64,000 nucleotides of DNA from Polytrichum commune (Eukaryota > Streptophyta > Polytrichopsida > Polytrichales > Polytrichaceae), in contig OX485805.1 in the NCBI GenBank assembly GCA_950295325.1, positions 11,966,501 through 12,030,500 on the forward strand, read 5' to 3'. Of this stretch, positions 36,700 through 47,395 are shown piece after piece (the stretch's first letter is position 1; each line of letters starts with the position of its first letter). The notes under the pieces were generated by a model. It was not told the origin of the DNA and searched no databases. It saw only the letters and a program-made list of their open reading frames with translations. A program made the position numbers and the translations under genes.

Positions 36700-38300
36700 A
36701 CATGGTTTTCCCCCAGCTCAAATCATGGCTTCCCACAAAAATAAGGTATGAGAATATTCTATTAAAAACATATCTTATACTCAAGATACATTCATCATGC
36801 CCGATGATGTGTATAACATGTGCAAGAAAACATGTGGTAAAAACATCCAGGAGACTCCCTGAACGTTCATGTGTAGAAAGAAGAAAACGAGGACAACATC
36901 TTCTACTACTATGAATTTTGGAATATTAATTTAAATGAAGCAACACCGCCACTAAATGAGAAAAAAAATTCCGTTATGTTTGGCCATTCATACACCATGG
37001 CAACTAGAAATGATGCTGCAAAATTGACACAAAAGACAAATCACAATCGACGCAAATTTTAGAACAAATGAATATAAAATGTATTGCGACTTCCATCATA
37101 TTTGACAATAATCAGACTTGTTTTATTTGTTAGCGTGCATTCAATGTCCCATGATGTGTCTGCACCTCCTCTTCGTTGCCCTTATTACATGTTTGTAGTA
37201 TTCTATGTATACAATCAAGGTGTTTGACGAATGGGAAAATAATTTCCCAATTGCCTTTGTGATAAATGAAAGGTCATAGAAGAAAGATATTCAGCCATGG
37301 CTCTGGAAATTCAATGCTCGTTGCTCTGCTGTCCAGCCATATTGGCAACTACGGCTAATAATTATTAACAATGCACATACCAAGTTGAATGCCATAATAT
37401 AAGTTTTTATTGCTATTATTCTCCCTTACGTATAAATTTGTGTTGTCTTTCACGTTAATTCAATCAGTTTTATGATTTGATTCTCATACCCTTGCTAAAT
37501 ATGCAGAAAAATTTCGTCTGGAATTACCACCTTGCTTTGTTTTTTATATGTTATAAATGCTGGAAAAGAGAGTGCAATGCAAAAAATAAATTATTAGACC
37601 TTACGTGTATAAGTTTTGAAGGTTGTGGAGAACATCATGTACTCAAGTGACCTTATTCAAGGAGATGCTGCAATTTCATGAGCGAAATTGAAGATTGCTG
37701 GTATGTGGGATATTTTTTCAGATCCTGGAGGATTTATCAATTACTGCGAGGATACATGGAGTGACAAGACTGTAATGTGGGTGAATGTACAATCAAATTT
37801 TTTCTCATTGTGGACATGATACTAAAGTTAATATTGAATCATACCATGGAAGAATTAAAATCGGATTTGATCCAAAATAGACAAAAACTGAGTAGAAGAC
37901 ACATGAACTAGCTTGTGTATCACATGATTGGGGATGTATTGATTCATTATTAGTCTGGAATAAAATGCAATTGTATGGTTTTATTAAAAACCTAAAGGTT
38001 AAAGGGATTGCTGTCCAAGTTGTCTTGAGACCTCATGAAATTTCTAATAATTACGTATTCATCTACTATGAAGAGAAGAACATTGCCATGATCTTATCCG
38101 TGAGCAACTATCCCGCAGTTTGAATAGTGACATGTCCAAATTCTATATATGCGTAGTGTGACTACCTTATAAGAATGTATGACAATATTGGCAAACACAC
38201 AATAAATGTTTGCAAACTACTTCATATGGAAGTTGAAGATGTTTTTGTTATTAAGCATGTATGTAGTAAAGGCCTAAGAGCCAGTGTCCATGAAGGGGAA
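36700..38300 (+). pseudogene. MULE-like transposase with SWIM finger, degenerate
   Basis: Read across frames on the plus strand, recognisable blocks occur in MULE order: FYYYEFWNINLNEATPPL (about 36900), VFDEWENNFPIAFVIN and WLWKFNARC (about 37220-37310, transposase core), FINYCEDTWSDKTVMW (about 37735), NIESYHGRIK (about 37835), then LVYHMIGDVLIHY (about 37910). A SWIM-like end follows (CDY...GKHTINVCKLL, about 38150-38220; one metal ligand is changed). Many stops and frameshifts show a dead element. It is in opposite orientation to the relic at 34800-35228 and clearly of the same family. Termini and target duplication were not found. Confidence 0.65.
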
Positions 38301-38659
38301 GTGAAGCCGACCAAATGTTAGCAAACCCTTTATAGCGAACTTCATTTGAGGCATCTTATCCTGCATAAAACTAAAGGATATTCTCATTCAAGGACAGATC
38401 ATCAGTGCTTCCACACCATTCTCATGATGATAAAATAATTTTAAAGTTATCACAAAATGAAGGGGATCAACCTTACTCTCCAGACGGATATACTCAGCTT
38501 TAGTCTATATCATGATATCTTGAAACTCTTCTTTATTATAATGGTATGGAAGTTGTAAGAACTCGAGAACTGGTTTCTCCAAGAGCCTCAGGTGCAAAGG
38601 TGACCAATGCCAAACTTGAGCCTCGATTTCCAGAAATACCTCTCTAGCCCCTCAATAAT

Positions 38660-40076
38660 AGGGGTTGTCACACCTCCTCGGAGAATGGAGAATGGAGAAT
38701 GGAGAATGAGGAAAAAGAGGAGCCAATAGGATGGTTCTCCATGGAGAAAGGTGTGACACCCCTTTGTGGCCCGTGGAGAATGAGAATTACCATTGCCGCC
38801 CGCATGTGGTAAGAATTTGTGCTCTATTCACACGCTCGGATTTGAAGTCCGATAAACTAATGGCGGCTTTATACACGGCATGGGCCGGCCGGAGCACCGG
38901 CCCGATTAAGCCCTCAATCCGGCCCCACTTTATGAACTTTTTTGGGGCCTAACCTTGTCACATGTAAAGTGGTGAGGCCCGATTCTAGGGCCCGATGGTC
39001 TTGAAGGTTAAGTTTTATAGAACTTACTATGGTCAACGCCCGGTGTTCTCGACAATTAAGTTTCATGACACTTAATACTATAGGGGATGACATCTATAGG
39101 GTTGTGGTTAGCGAATCGAAATTGGGTCCCACTAGACTAAATTAGGGCCTTTGAATCTATTCCAACATCAAAATTCTCTTATAAATTTATCTACCATGTT
39201 CAATGGATTGACCGATGGGTGTGGTTTAGAAGGCACACCATATTCTTGATTAACGGCTTAAATGTTTCATTTTTGTCTTAAGTGCATAATTAGCACCTTA
39301 ATTGTTGTGTTATTAGCCTAATGCTATCATATTTACACTAATTGTTATCTTATTAGACTAATCCATAGCCTAAGCCATACCATATGCTTGATTAAATGCT
39401 TAAATGTTTCATTTCTATCTTAAGTGTGTGATTAGTATCCTAATTGTTGTGTTATTAGCCTAATTCTATCATATTTGTGCTAATTATTGTATTAGTAGAC
39501 TAACCCATTGAATAATGCACGCCAAATTCTTGATTGACAACTTAAAATGTTTCATTTTTATCTTAAGTGTATGATTAGCGTCTTAATTGTTGTGTTATTA
39601 CCCTATTGCTAACATACTTATACTAATTGTTGCCTTATTAGACCAACCCATAGCCTAAGCCATACCATGTGCTTGATTAAATACTTCAATGTTTCATTTT
39701 TATCTTAAGTGTGTAATTCTAATTATTGTATTATTAGCCTAATGCTATCATATTTTAGCTAATTGATGCGTTATTATCGAGTGATCCTATTGGCCCAAAT
39801 TTTGAGAGTTCCGGCCAGCCCTCAATCCGGCCCCAAGTATAAAGTGGCCCTAAAGCCCCGCCGCAACAAAAAGAAGCGACCCCAGGTGAAAAACAGTAAA
39901 ACCTTTGCACAAGAAGTTTTCTTCATTCTCCATTCTTCACCCGTGGAGGAGAAGAAGTTTTCTCCATTCTCCATTCTCCATTATCCGAGAATGGCCCCTC
40001 CGCCATTCAAGGAGAGCGTGTCACGTCCCCATTCTCCATTCTCCGAGAATGGGAAGAAAGAGGTGAGACAACCCCT
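38660..40076. mobile_element. Non-autonomous TIR DNA transposon, 1417 bp, 3-bp AAT duplication
   Basis: Left end AGGGGTTGTCACACCTC and the mirrored right end AGGGGTTGTCTCACCTC are flanked by AAT (38657-38659, 40077-40079). Both subterminal regions contain clusters of ggagaatg/cattctcc units in mirror orientation. A 3-bp target and AGGGG terminus point to PIF/Harbinger-like or CACTA-related families; no transposase is present. The interior has the tandem array at 39225-39775, and an agccctcaatccggcccca segment occurs twice (38909, 39820) in the same orientation. Confidence 0.75.
39225..39775. repeat. Tandem array, about 145-bp unit x 4
   Basis: Each unit reads cttgatta...cttaaatgtttcattt, tatcttaagtg, attgttgtgttattagcc, taatgctatcatat, then ttattagactaacccatag. 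It lies in the core of the 38660-40076 element. Confidence 0.85.
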
Positions 40077-40079
40077 AAT

Positions 40080-40864
40080 GTAGGATGTCATTTTCTTCTT
40101 CAAGCTTGCTTAAGCCACTTGTCATGCATCTAGCAGCTGCTGGTTTAGGTGGACATTTGAGTGGTGCTGAATGAATGCCTCAATCTCGTCTTTATGATAC
40201 TCGTCTTTCTTTCAAAACGTTTTCAAGCAACGCTTTGTTGCCTCGTACACATGCATTGGGAGGCCATCCTTAATGTCATAATAGCCACAAATCAGGCTAG
40301 AGAGGGATACACTAGCATGGACAACAACTGGTCCAGCCCATGAGAAACAAAACACAATAAGAAAGAAAAAGAAAATAATAATAATGCAAGCAACAGATGG
40401 TGAGTCTTATCCTGATTGCAGTGTCCATGGATAATGGCCCTTAAACATTGAAGACTTTCCTTCCCATAATTCCATTTGCATGCAAGGTCAAAACAACGCC
40501 CTTCGAGTTCTTGAAGCAAGTGAAAAGGTCCAAATCGATAATGACACATGTGTGCTCAATGAGGCTATACAAGCATGGTACCTTACATGGTTTGTTTGGC
40601 GCGTCTCCAATGTCCAAGTCTATGAACTTGTCTTGTGCTTTCACCCACAACATGCCCTCTAGGTCTTGCCTAGGGTGCAGCAGAGGGGCTGGCATGGCAT
40701 CCACTAGCTCCAATGGACCCTTGGCCACTCTTTTGTATTGTGGACACTCAGTTGGTTTGTTGGTTGGAGTCCGAGCAGAAGAAGGTTTGGGAAACCCCGA
40801 ACCTTAAAGTGTATTGGTTGGAATTTGTGCAGGGTAGGACTTGGGAACCCCTAAACCTTGAGGT
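40080..40864. other. No supported gene; short tandem duplication at 40757-40864
   Basis: A minus-strand ORF of 95 codons (40728-40441) looks protein-like but is unrecognised. A 54-base unit (ttggttggagt...gaccttgggaaccc-type...aaccttgaggt) occurs twice at 40757-40864. Confidence 0.35.
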
Positions 40865-41055
40865 CATTAAAAGAAATTATGCGTCCGATCAACAAAAAAT
40901 CGACAGAAAGGCGTTGGTCGCGGTTGTTACTTAGGACGCGTTGACATGGACATGATGTAATACAGTTTTGTTGATTTTTTCTGTTGATATGGTCACAAAA
41001 AATATTTATTTATTTATTTAAAAAACTTATTATATATTTTTTATAGGTAATTTAA

Positions 41056-41061
<6 letters not shown>

Positions 41062-41090
<29 letters not shown>
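41062..41090. repeat. (AT)n microsatellite
   Basis: About 14 AT units. It sits at the same internal position as a shorter (AT)n in CACTA-like element 2 (51830-51845). Confidence 0.9.
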
Positions 41091-41092
<2 letters not shown>

Positions 41093-41244
41093 TTAAAAAT
41101 CAGACATGGATGGTTGGTAGGTCCGCACCTTCTAACCCCTCCCAAGTAACCCTCAACTTATACCTCACCTACAAGAATAGACTACCTACCGCTCACCTAG
41201 GTGGCAAGGCCAAGGGGTTCGAACCTTGCACCTAGTGACACCCA

Positions 41245-41260
41245 CACATGTGCCTTAACC
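41245..41260. repeat. LINE target-site duplication, left
   Basis: CACATGTGCCTTAACC, identical to 49401-49416; together they bracket the LINE exactly. Confidence 0.9.
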
Positions 41261-41547
41261 GTGAAAACCTCACCGAGGTAATTCAAAAATGGTAACCAGT
41301 ACAAAACCCCGAAGGGGAGAGAGCCCTTCGAAACGAGAGGGCTGGCCTAAACCGGATGAAAGGAAAAAACAGAATGAAAAGAAAAAGGAAAATGAAGAAT
41401 TCAACGCCTCGAGAGTTGGCAGGAAGCTTGGGTCGCGGAGACGACACCAGTTGGCAGAGAGGGGGAGGCCCAGAGGCCTCGTCCACGGGCCGCAAGAAGC
41501 CCGTTGAAAGACCGAAAGCGAGAGAAGCACCGAATTGGGGATCGGTG

Positions 41548-41838
41548 TCACAAACCGGAAGGTGGGTCGTCGTCTAAACTGGAAGCCCAGTTGAAGATTC
41601 TAAGAAGGGCTCCCGTTCGGGGGAGAACATATTGATCAAATAATCTGAGGCAGTCTTGCTTCGAGAGCGCTCGCTCGAAGGGAAGGGATTCCAGGAGATC
41701 ACGCCTCCTGTTGGATTCAATCTCAAGTAACAGCTCGTCAATTTCCAGTTCAATTTGAGCTTCGAAGTCAGTCTCTGTGAGTCCAAGCTTTTGCTGGACG
41801 AACCTGTATGGATTCTGCACCGGCTTCGGTGCAGCCAT
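41548..41838 (-). CDS. Candidate third LINE ORF, or C-terminal end of ORF2
   Basis: An ATG in good context (gccATGGCT, 41838) opens a 96-residue acidic, helical segment (LGLTETDFEAQIELEIDELL) ending in a stop at 41548. The frame is also open upstream to 42030. No family recognised. It sits between the broken ORF2 tail and the LINE 3' end. It could be a separate small ORF or the last domain of ORF2 displaced by a frameshift near the G run at 42045-42058. Confidence 0.35.
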   Translation of the reverse strand: MAAPKPVQNPYRFVQQKLGLTETDFEAQIELEIDELLLEIESNRRRDLLESLPFERALSKQDCLRLFDQYVLPRTGALLRIFNWASSLDDDPPSGL

Positions 41839-44800
41839 GGCCTTGTACCTCTCGAAGGGGGAGCGACGTGGCGCGTAAGGATTCGTCAGTGTGGTGTGCA
41901 CTGGGGTAAGTGAGCACTCTCCTTGGTTGAAAAGGTGTGCGGATGTGTGAGGGACACTTGTCCGAGTGCATGGATCCGGCGGGTCTCGGATCCGTACTTG
42001 ATTAGTGACATGTTGCGGGGGTGAAGCCACTTCCTGTGGTGATGGGGGGGGGGGGGGGAGGGGTTCCCCTCCTTGTCATAATTTTCCGTATCAGGATGGG
42101 ATTTCCTGTTCTTGAGTATACCCCTTGCTGTACGCGGCCCAAAGGGGCATTTCCTCTTTGGTCTGCTCTTCGTTCGAGGTATTTCTTGTTCTCTCTCCCT
42201 TGGTAGTATGCGCTCCTCTCGTGGCTCCAAGCTGGGAAGGCTTGTGTATCCTGGTTCTGGAGGCTGTTTTGTGTATGATGCGAGACCAATATTGTTGTGG
42301 CCAGGGTTGGTCCTAGGGGGGTTGCGCTTCTTGTAGCACTTCTGTTTGGGGCGGCTGTGTCTCGAGCTGGTGCCAAGTGTTATATGTTTCACCGCTCGAC
42401 TTGAATTTTGGTTGCTGGCTCCGGGTGGCATATTTTCTTTTCCTCTCCGACTGCTTGCTCTCTGGGTTGGGATAGCAGTGTCGTCGTGCATTTCGTGTGT
42501 GAGTGGGGGCGAGGGGTGTCAAGTGTCAAATCTTCCGGTCGGTGGGGTGTGTCTGTGTTTTGGCTCCGGTGTGCCACGATCTATACTATGTAGCCTCACT
42601 GTTTCTGCTCGTGCAAGTGAGGGTTGATTGGGGGTGCCCATGGGGCTCCCGTGGGGCTGTGCGTTACTTCGGTTGTTATGTTGTTGAAGGATATCATGTA
42701 GGAAGTCGTCTATGATTTGAGGCAAGTCTGGGCGTGTTGCGTACTCGGCCTCCGGGTCCGGGGAGGGAGAGAGTCTGTTAATCCGGATTAGTTGGGCGTT
42801 CCACGCCCCAAGGGCTACTGGAAGGAATTCTCTATGTGGGGTGAGTTTCCATTTGATGGTCCCTGCCCTGAGTCTTCCAAACACTTCGGCCGCCGTCCAC
42901 ACCTTTTGGAAGCATGATATCAACTCCTGTCTTTTCTCCTCATTCCTGGCGTGTTTGAATAGTTCCTTATATGCCTCCATTGCCGCATAGATTGTGTTCC
43001 TCCAGGCGTTCAGTAGGATGACACCCAAGTGAAAGTGGTCATCTCTGAAAGCTACTTCTACCCTTTGACACCATATCGCCTACAACAACTGGGCTCGGAG
43101 AATGTCCCAAGGTGTGTCTGGGGTGATGGAGAATGCTGCCACCGTATCCCATCTTAGTTCTTCCTCTATGGTTGGACTTGGCGAGTCCGACATCAAGCCC
43201 CTACTGATGTCGTGCCAAGTGTGGTAGCTGGGCGGTAGCCCAGCTGCAATCCTTGTGTTTCGGAACAACTCCCATGCCCTCTTGATTTCCGAACAATCCA
43301 TGAACGCGTGTTGGAGGGTTTCTCTGGATTGGGAGGGGCATAATTGACAAGTATTGGGGAGACCAATTCGTTCTCGCCAGCTCCGATTGGCAATCCTTCT
43401 GCCAATATCAACCATTGCATCGCGGAGACCTTCCTGGGAAGGTAAGGATGCCAAATTATGTTGAAGAACTTTGCCCTGGCTTTGCTAGTGTATCCTGCTT
43501 CCTCTAGTTCCGCATCCACTTTCATTACATGGTTGTTTTGTTTCATTGCTGCCATGTAGCCTCTCTTAGTGCTGTAGTTGAGGATGGCAGTGTCAAAGAG
43601 GACTCCTATTCGTCTCCATTGCCACTCCTTGGGATCCCACTCGAGGTTGCTGATCCAGTCTCCTCCCCACAACCAAAGGGTAAGTTCAGAATCATCTACC
43701 TCTCGTGGGTTAAAATCCATGATTGTTCTGTTAGTCCCTCCACAGCTTGCGATGCGAACTTCACTGTACTGACCTGCTGGGAAGGGGTGTTGGTGCTCTA
43801 TGATTTGTAGTTGTTATGTTGTAAGTTTCTTGTATACCGTGGCTTCTGTGGGGTAGGCTTTTGTAATGTGATAGATTTGTGTGATGAGGCCTTCCTCATC
43901 TTTTGCGGCGATCCATAAACCGAGCATGTTCGGGATGGCAGGGACTGGTTGCCATGGGATGCTATTCAGCACTCTCCCATACAATGTTGGTGCCACTTTG
44001 CTTCGATGAAGTTTCTCCTGCTCCGCAAAGGTGCGCCACCTGTTACCATCTTCTCGTGCTATGTTTTTGATGGTTCGGATGCCTTTATCTGCCCATAATT
44101 TGAAGTTGGATTTCTGCTTGGTCCCCCACTGAATGCCCATTTCGTTTGTCAGGAATCGGTTGCCGAACAGCGGCTGTCTACTGATCTCGTCCCAGCTAGT
44201 TGGATCATGTTGTTCCAATCCCGATTGAATTGAGCTCCATGCCTTCATTACCCCTTGCCACATAGATGAGCCCTGTTTGACTAGGTTCCTTGAATTCATA
44301 ATCCAATTGGCATGTGAAGGCCACCTGCCTTTCCTGGATTGCTGCGTCTGCATTACCCTGTAGCGGACCAATGTTTTCCATGGCTCATAGCCAACTAAGA
44401 GCCCTCTTAGCATGATTTTTATAAGTAGAGCAGAGGCCTGCCATTGAGGATCAAGAATTTTGATTCCTCCTCGCACAATCGGCAGGATAGCAGTATCCCA
44501 CTTCACTTTGGCCCTGGCACACGATTCTTTTTTACCAGACCAGATATAATTGCAAACTGTTGCTTTTGCTAACCTGAGTGCTTGTTCGGTGAAGTCTGTA
44601 CATGAGGCCAGGTACCAGATGGAGGCCAACACAACTTGATTGGCCACCATGATTCGCCCAGCAAGGGATAGCGGTTGATTGGCCCATTTCGATAGGTGTT
44701 TTCTGATTTGCCCGAGCATTTTGCCGTCTTTTTCCTTCTGAGGCAAGTGGAGTCCGAAAGGGTAACCAAGGTACCTGGTTGGAGCCACTTCATCCTAGCT

Positions 44801-47139
44801 TGTTCTCCCCAATGCCATGTTCGTTCGGAGTGTGATAGCCATATCCCTACTGACTTATGTAAGTTCAGTTTGGCTCCTGATGCCACTCCAAACCTACTAA
44901 TTACATTCAGAGCCCTATCCATATTGTCTAGAGTACCGTCCATGAAGAGAAGAATATCATTGGCAAACATTTGATTTGTGATACTGGAGTTGTCTGGCAG
45001 TTTGAGTCCTTTGACTCTACAGTCGGGATGTTGTAGCATCTGACCCAACACATCCATAGTGAGGAGAAATAGGTAAGGTGCCAACGGGCAGCCTTGCCTC
45101 ACCGACCGTTGTAATTTGAATGTCCGAGATTGTTCCCCGTTAACGATGACTGCACTTGAGGCGTTCGCGTTCAACGCCATGACTTGATCAATCCAGGTGA
45201 TGTGGAATCCCATCCTTTGCATTGTTTGTCGTAAGAAGGTCCAATTCACTCTGTCGTATGCTTTTTCAAAATCCAGAAGTAGCATGCTAAGCTCTTGTTT
45301 GTTTTCCAATGTCCATTCCATTGCTTCGAATGCTAAGAATATATTGTCTAAAATGCACATGTTTGGGACAAATCCGGTCTGAGAGGGAAGAATCCAGTGG
45401 TGCAGCAATGGCTTCATTCTGTTGGCGTAGACCTTGGCTATGATTTTGTATGGTGTATTCAGGATCGAAATAGGTCTAAAGTTTTGCACTCGACTGCGGT
45501 CCTCAGATTTGGGCAGGAGGGCGATCTTACTTATATTGAGCTCTTCTGCAATATGGCATTGTGAGATCGCTTCTGTCACAAAGTTGAACACATCACATCC
45601 TATCTCCTCCCACAGGGTCTGGTAGAATTCTGCCGGAATAGTATCCACACTTGGGGCCTTCCTTGCCGGTAGTTGCTTGACTGCTTCCTCTACTTTTTCC
45701 ATGGTGATTGGGCGGAGTAATTCATTGTTATGGTCTTCTGTTACCGGCTGACTCATGTACTGAAAGCAATCCAATCTGGCTTCTGCGGCCTCTTCTACTT
45801 CCTCGTCCCGGGTGTATAATTGCTCATAGAATGACAATATATGGCTTCTAAATCTACTTGCTTGGTGAGCTTCATGTTGCCGTCCATTAGGTGTGAAATG
45901 GTAATAGGCTGCCTTATACCTTCATGGAATTCGAAGAATTCCTTCGTACACCTATCACCCACTCTCGCCCACTTCGAGAGTATTGCGCTCTCCTGGAACT
46001 GGAACTTTTGCTGCCGGACTTCATGTAGCATCGCTTGGGCATCGCTTGGGCATCGCTCAATTTGTCCCTAGCTTCCATGGAGCCCCAATTGCGCTGCATC
46101 TCTTCTTCTGCTGCTATGATATCTTCGAATTGAGCCAAGTATGTGTCTTTCCATTTCTTCCGTTTTTGTTTGGTAAGCTCTTCATATTTGAGTCTAATGG
46201 CTTGTGTGGCTGTGACCAATTTGTGGTTCCAAGTATCCAGGTCTGAGTCCATGACTTCCTTCCATGTTGCGAGTAATGCAGCTTTATTATCCTGGTGCAG
46301 AAGGAGGCCTTTGTTGAAAGTCTAGTTTTTCTCTTATGTGGACTTCTTGAGTGTAGCATGACTCCTGCATGGTCTGAGACATCCGGAATTGTAGGTAATA
46401 TCTCCATTGTCCCGCCTTTGTGTTCTACTGTGGGGGTGATATAAATCCTATCAATCCGAGTCTGTATCATTGTAGCGTCCTTGTGCACATTAGACCATGT
46501 AAATGCCTTGGTGTTTTTCCTTTGGTAGGTACCTAAATGGAATGCATCCCTGACTCCTAACCTTATCAGGAGTTTGTTCCAAGCATCGAGTTCTCTGGTG
46601 CTAATGCTGGTCCTTGTTGACCCTCCTTGTTTGTCATTGATGCTTTCAATGTTGTTAAAGTCCCCTACTAGGACCCACTGTGCTTCGGGCAGCTATGCCT
46701 GTGCTAAATGTGTCCACATCATTGCTCTGGGTCTGGTATGGCTGTATCCATAAACATTAATGATCCCGATCTGTAGGTTGGGGCTGAGGTTTAGTACCAC
46801 ATATTGGGCTCTCCCGGGGTAGAGTATTATGTGGTGTGTGACCAGTGCTGCCAGTTTTTCCGAAATAACTATTCCGGTCCCTCCTTTGAAGCGACCCGAG
46901 TGAGCTGAAAATGTGCCTTCGTTCCAGAGGCTGATTCCTCCGCGGGTTTCCACAAATCGAGCTTGCTTGAGGCAAGCTGTCTTTGGTAATTTAGTTTCTT
47001 GTAAGAGTAATACATATGTTGTAGGTGTGGTTTGTCTGTAGATTGAGCGAATTTCCTTTCTTTTTCTTCGGCCAAGGAAGCCCCTACCTAGACTGCGGGT
47101 GTTCTGGGTAGCTATGGTGATCTCCTCACCTATCTTCAT
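41548..47139 (-). pseudogene. LINE ORF2 (AP endonuclease-reverse transcriptase), broken
   Basis: Starts MKIGEEITIATQNTRSLG (endonuclease, TQNTRSL, LLLQETKL). After a TAG at 46693-46695 the same frame continues with VGDFNN and RIDRIY. Frame changes follow near 46300, near 46035 (at an 11-nt tandem duplication) and near 45830. The reverse transcriptase (45837 downward) has LLLDFEKAYDRVNW and SVRQGCPLAPYLF, but motif C reads MFANDILLF, with Asn for the first catalytic Asp. Another frameshift lies near 44790, then stops at 43814 (TAA), 43080 (TAG) and 42519 (TGA). The zinc-binding RT tail (LPRKVSAMQWLILAEGLPIG, CQLCPSQSRETLQHAFMDC) is split by a frameshift near 43440. About 500 codons of unusual sequence follow before the end. 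Confidence 0.85.
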
Positions 47140-47395
47140 GCAAAGAGCCTGGGATGTGTATACCCTTCTCGTTGAGGGCCGAGAAGCGGTTTGGATGAGC
47201 TATGACTACCTTAGGTGTTGAGGTGGTGGGAGGAGGTTTCTGTTTGTTTGGTGTCTTGTCCTAGAGATGAAGATTGCCTTCAAGTGCTTCTATGGTGTCC
47301 GCGGTGTGTGACTCCATCCGGTCTTGTAGTTCAACTGGTACCTTACTCCACCCTTGATGTTGTCCTTTTCTGGGTTTGAGCTTGATCTCATGAAT

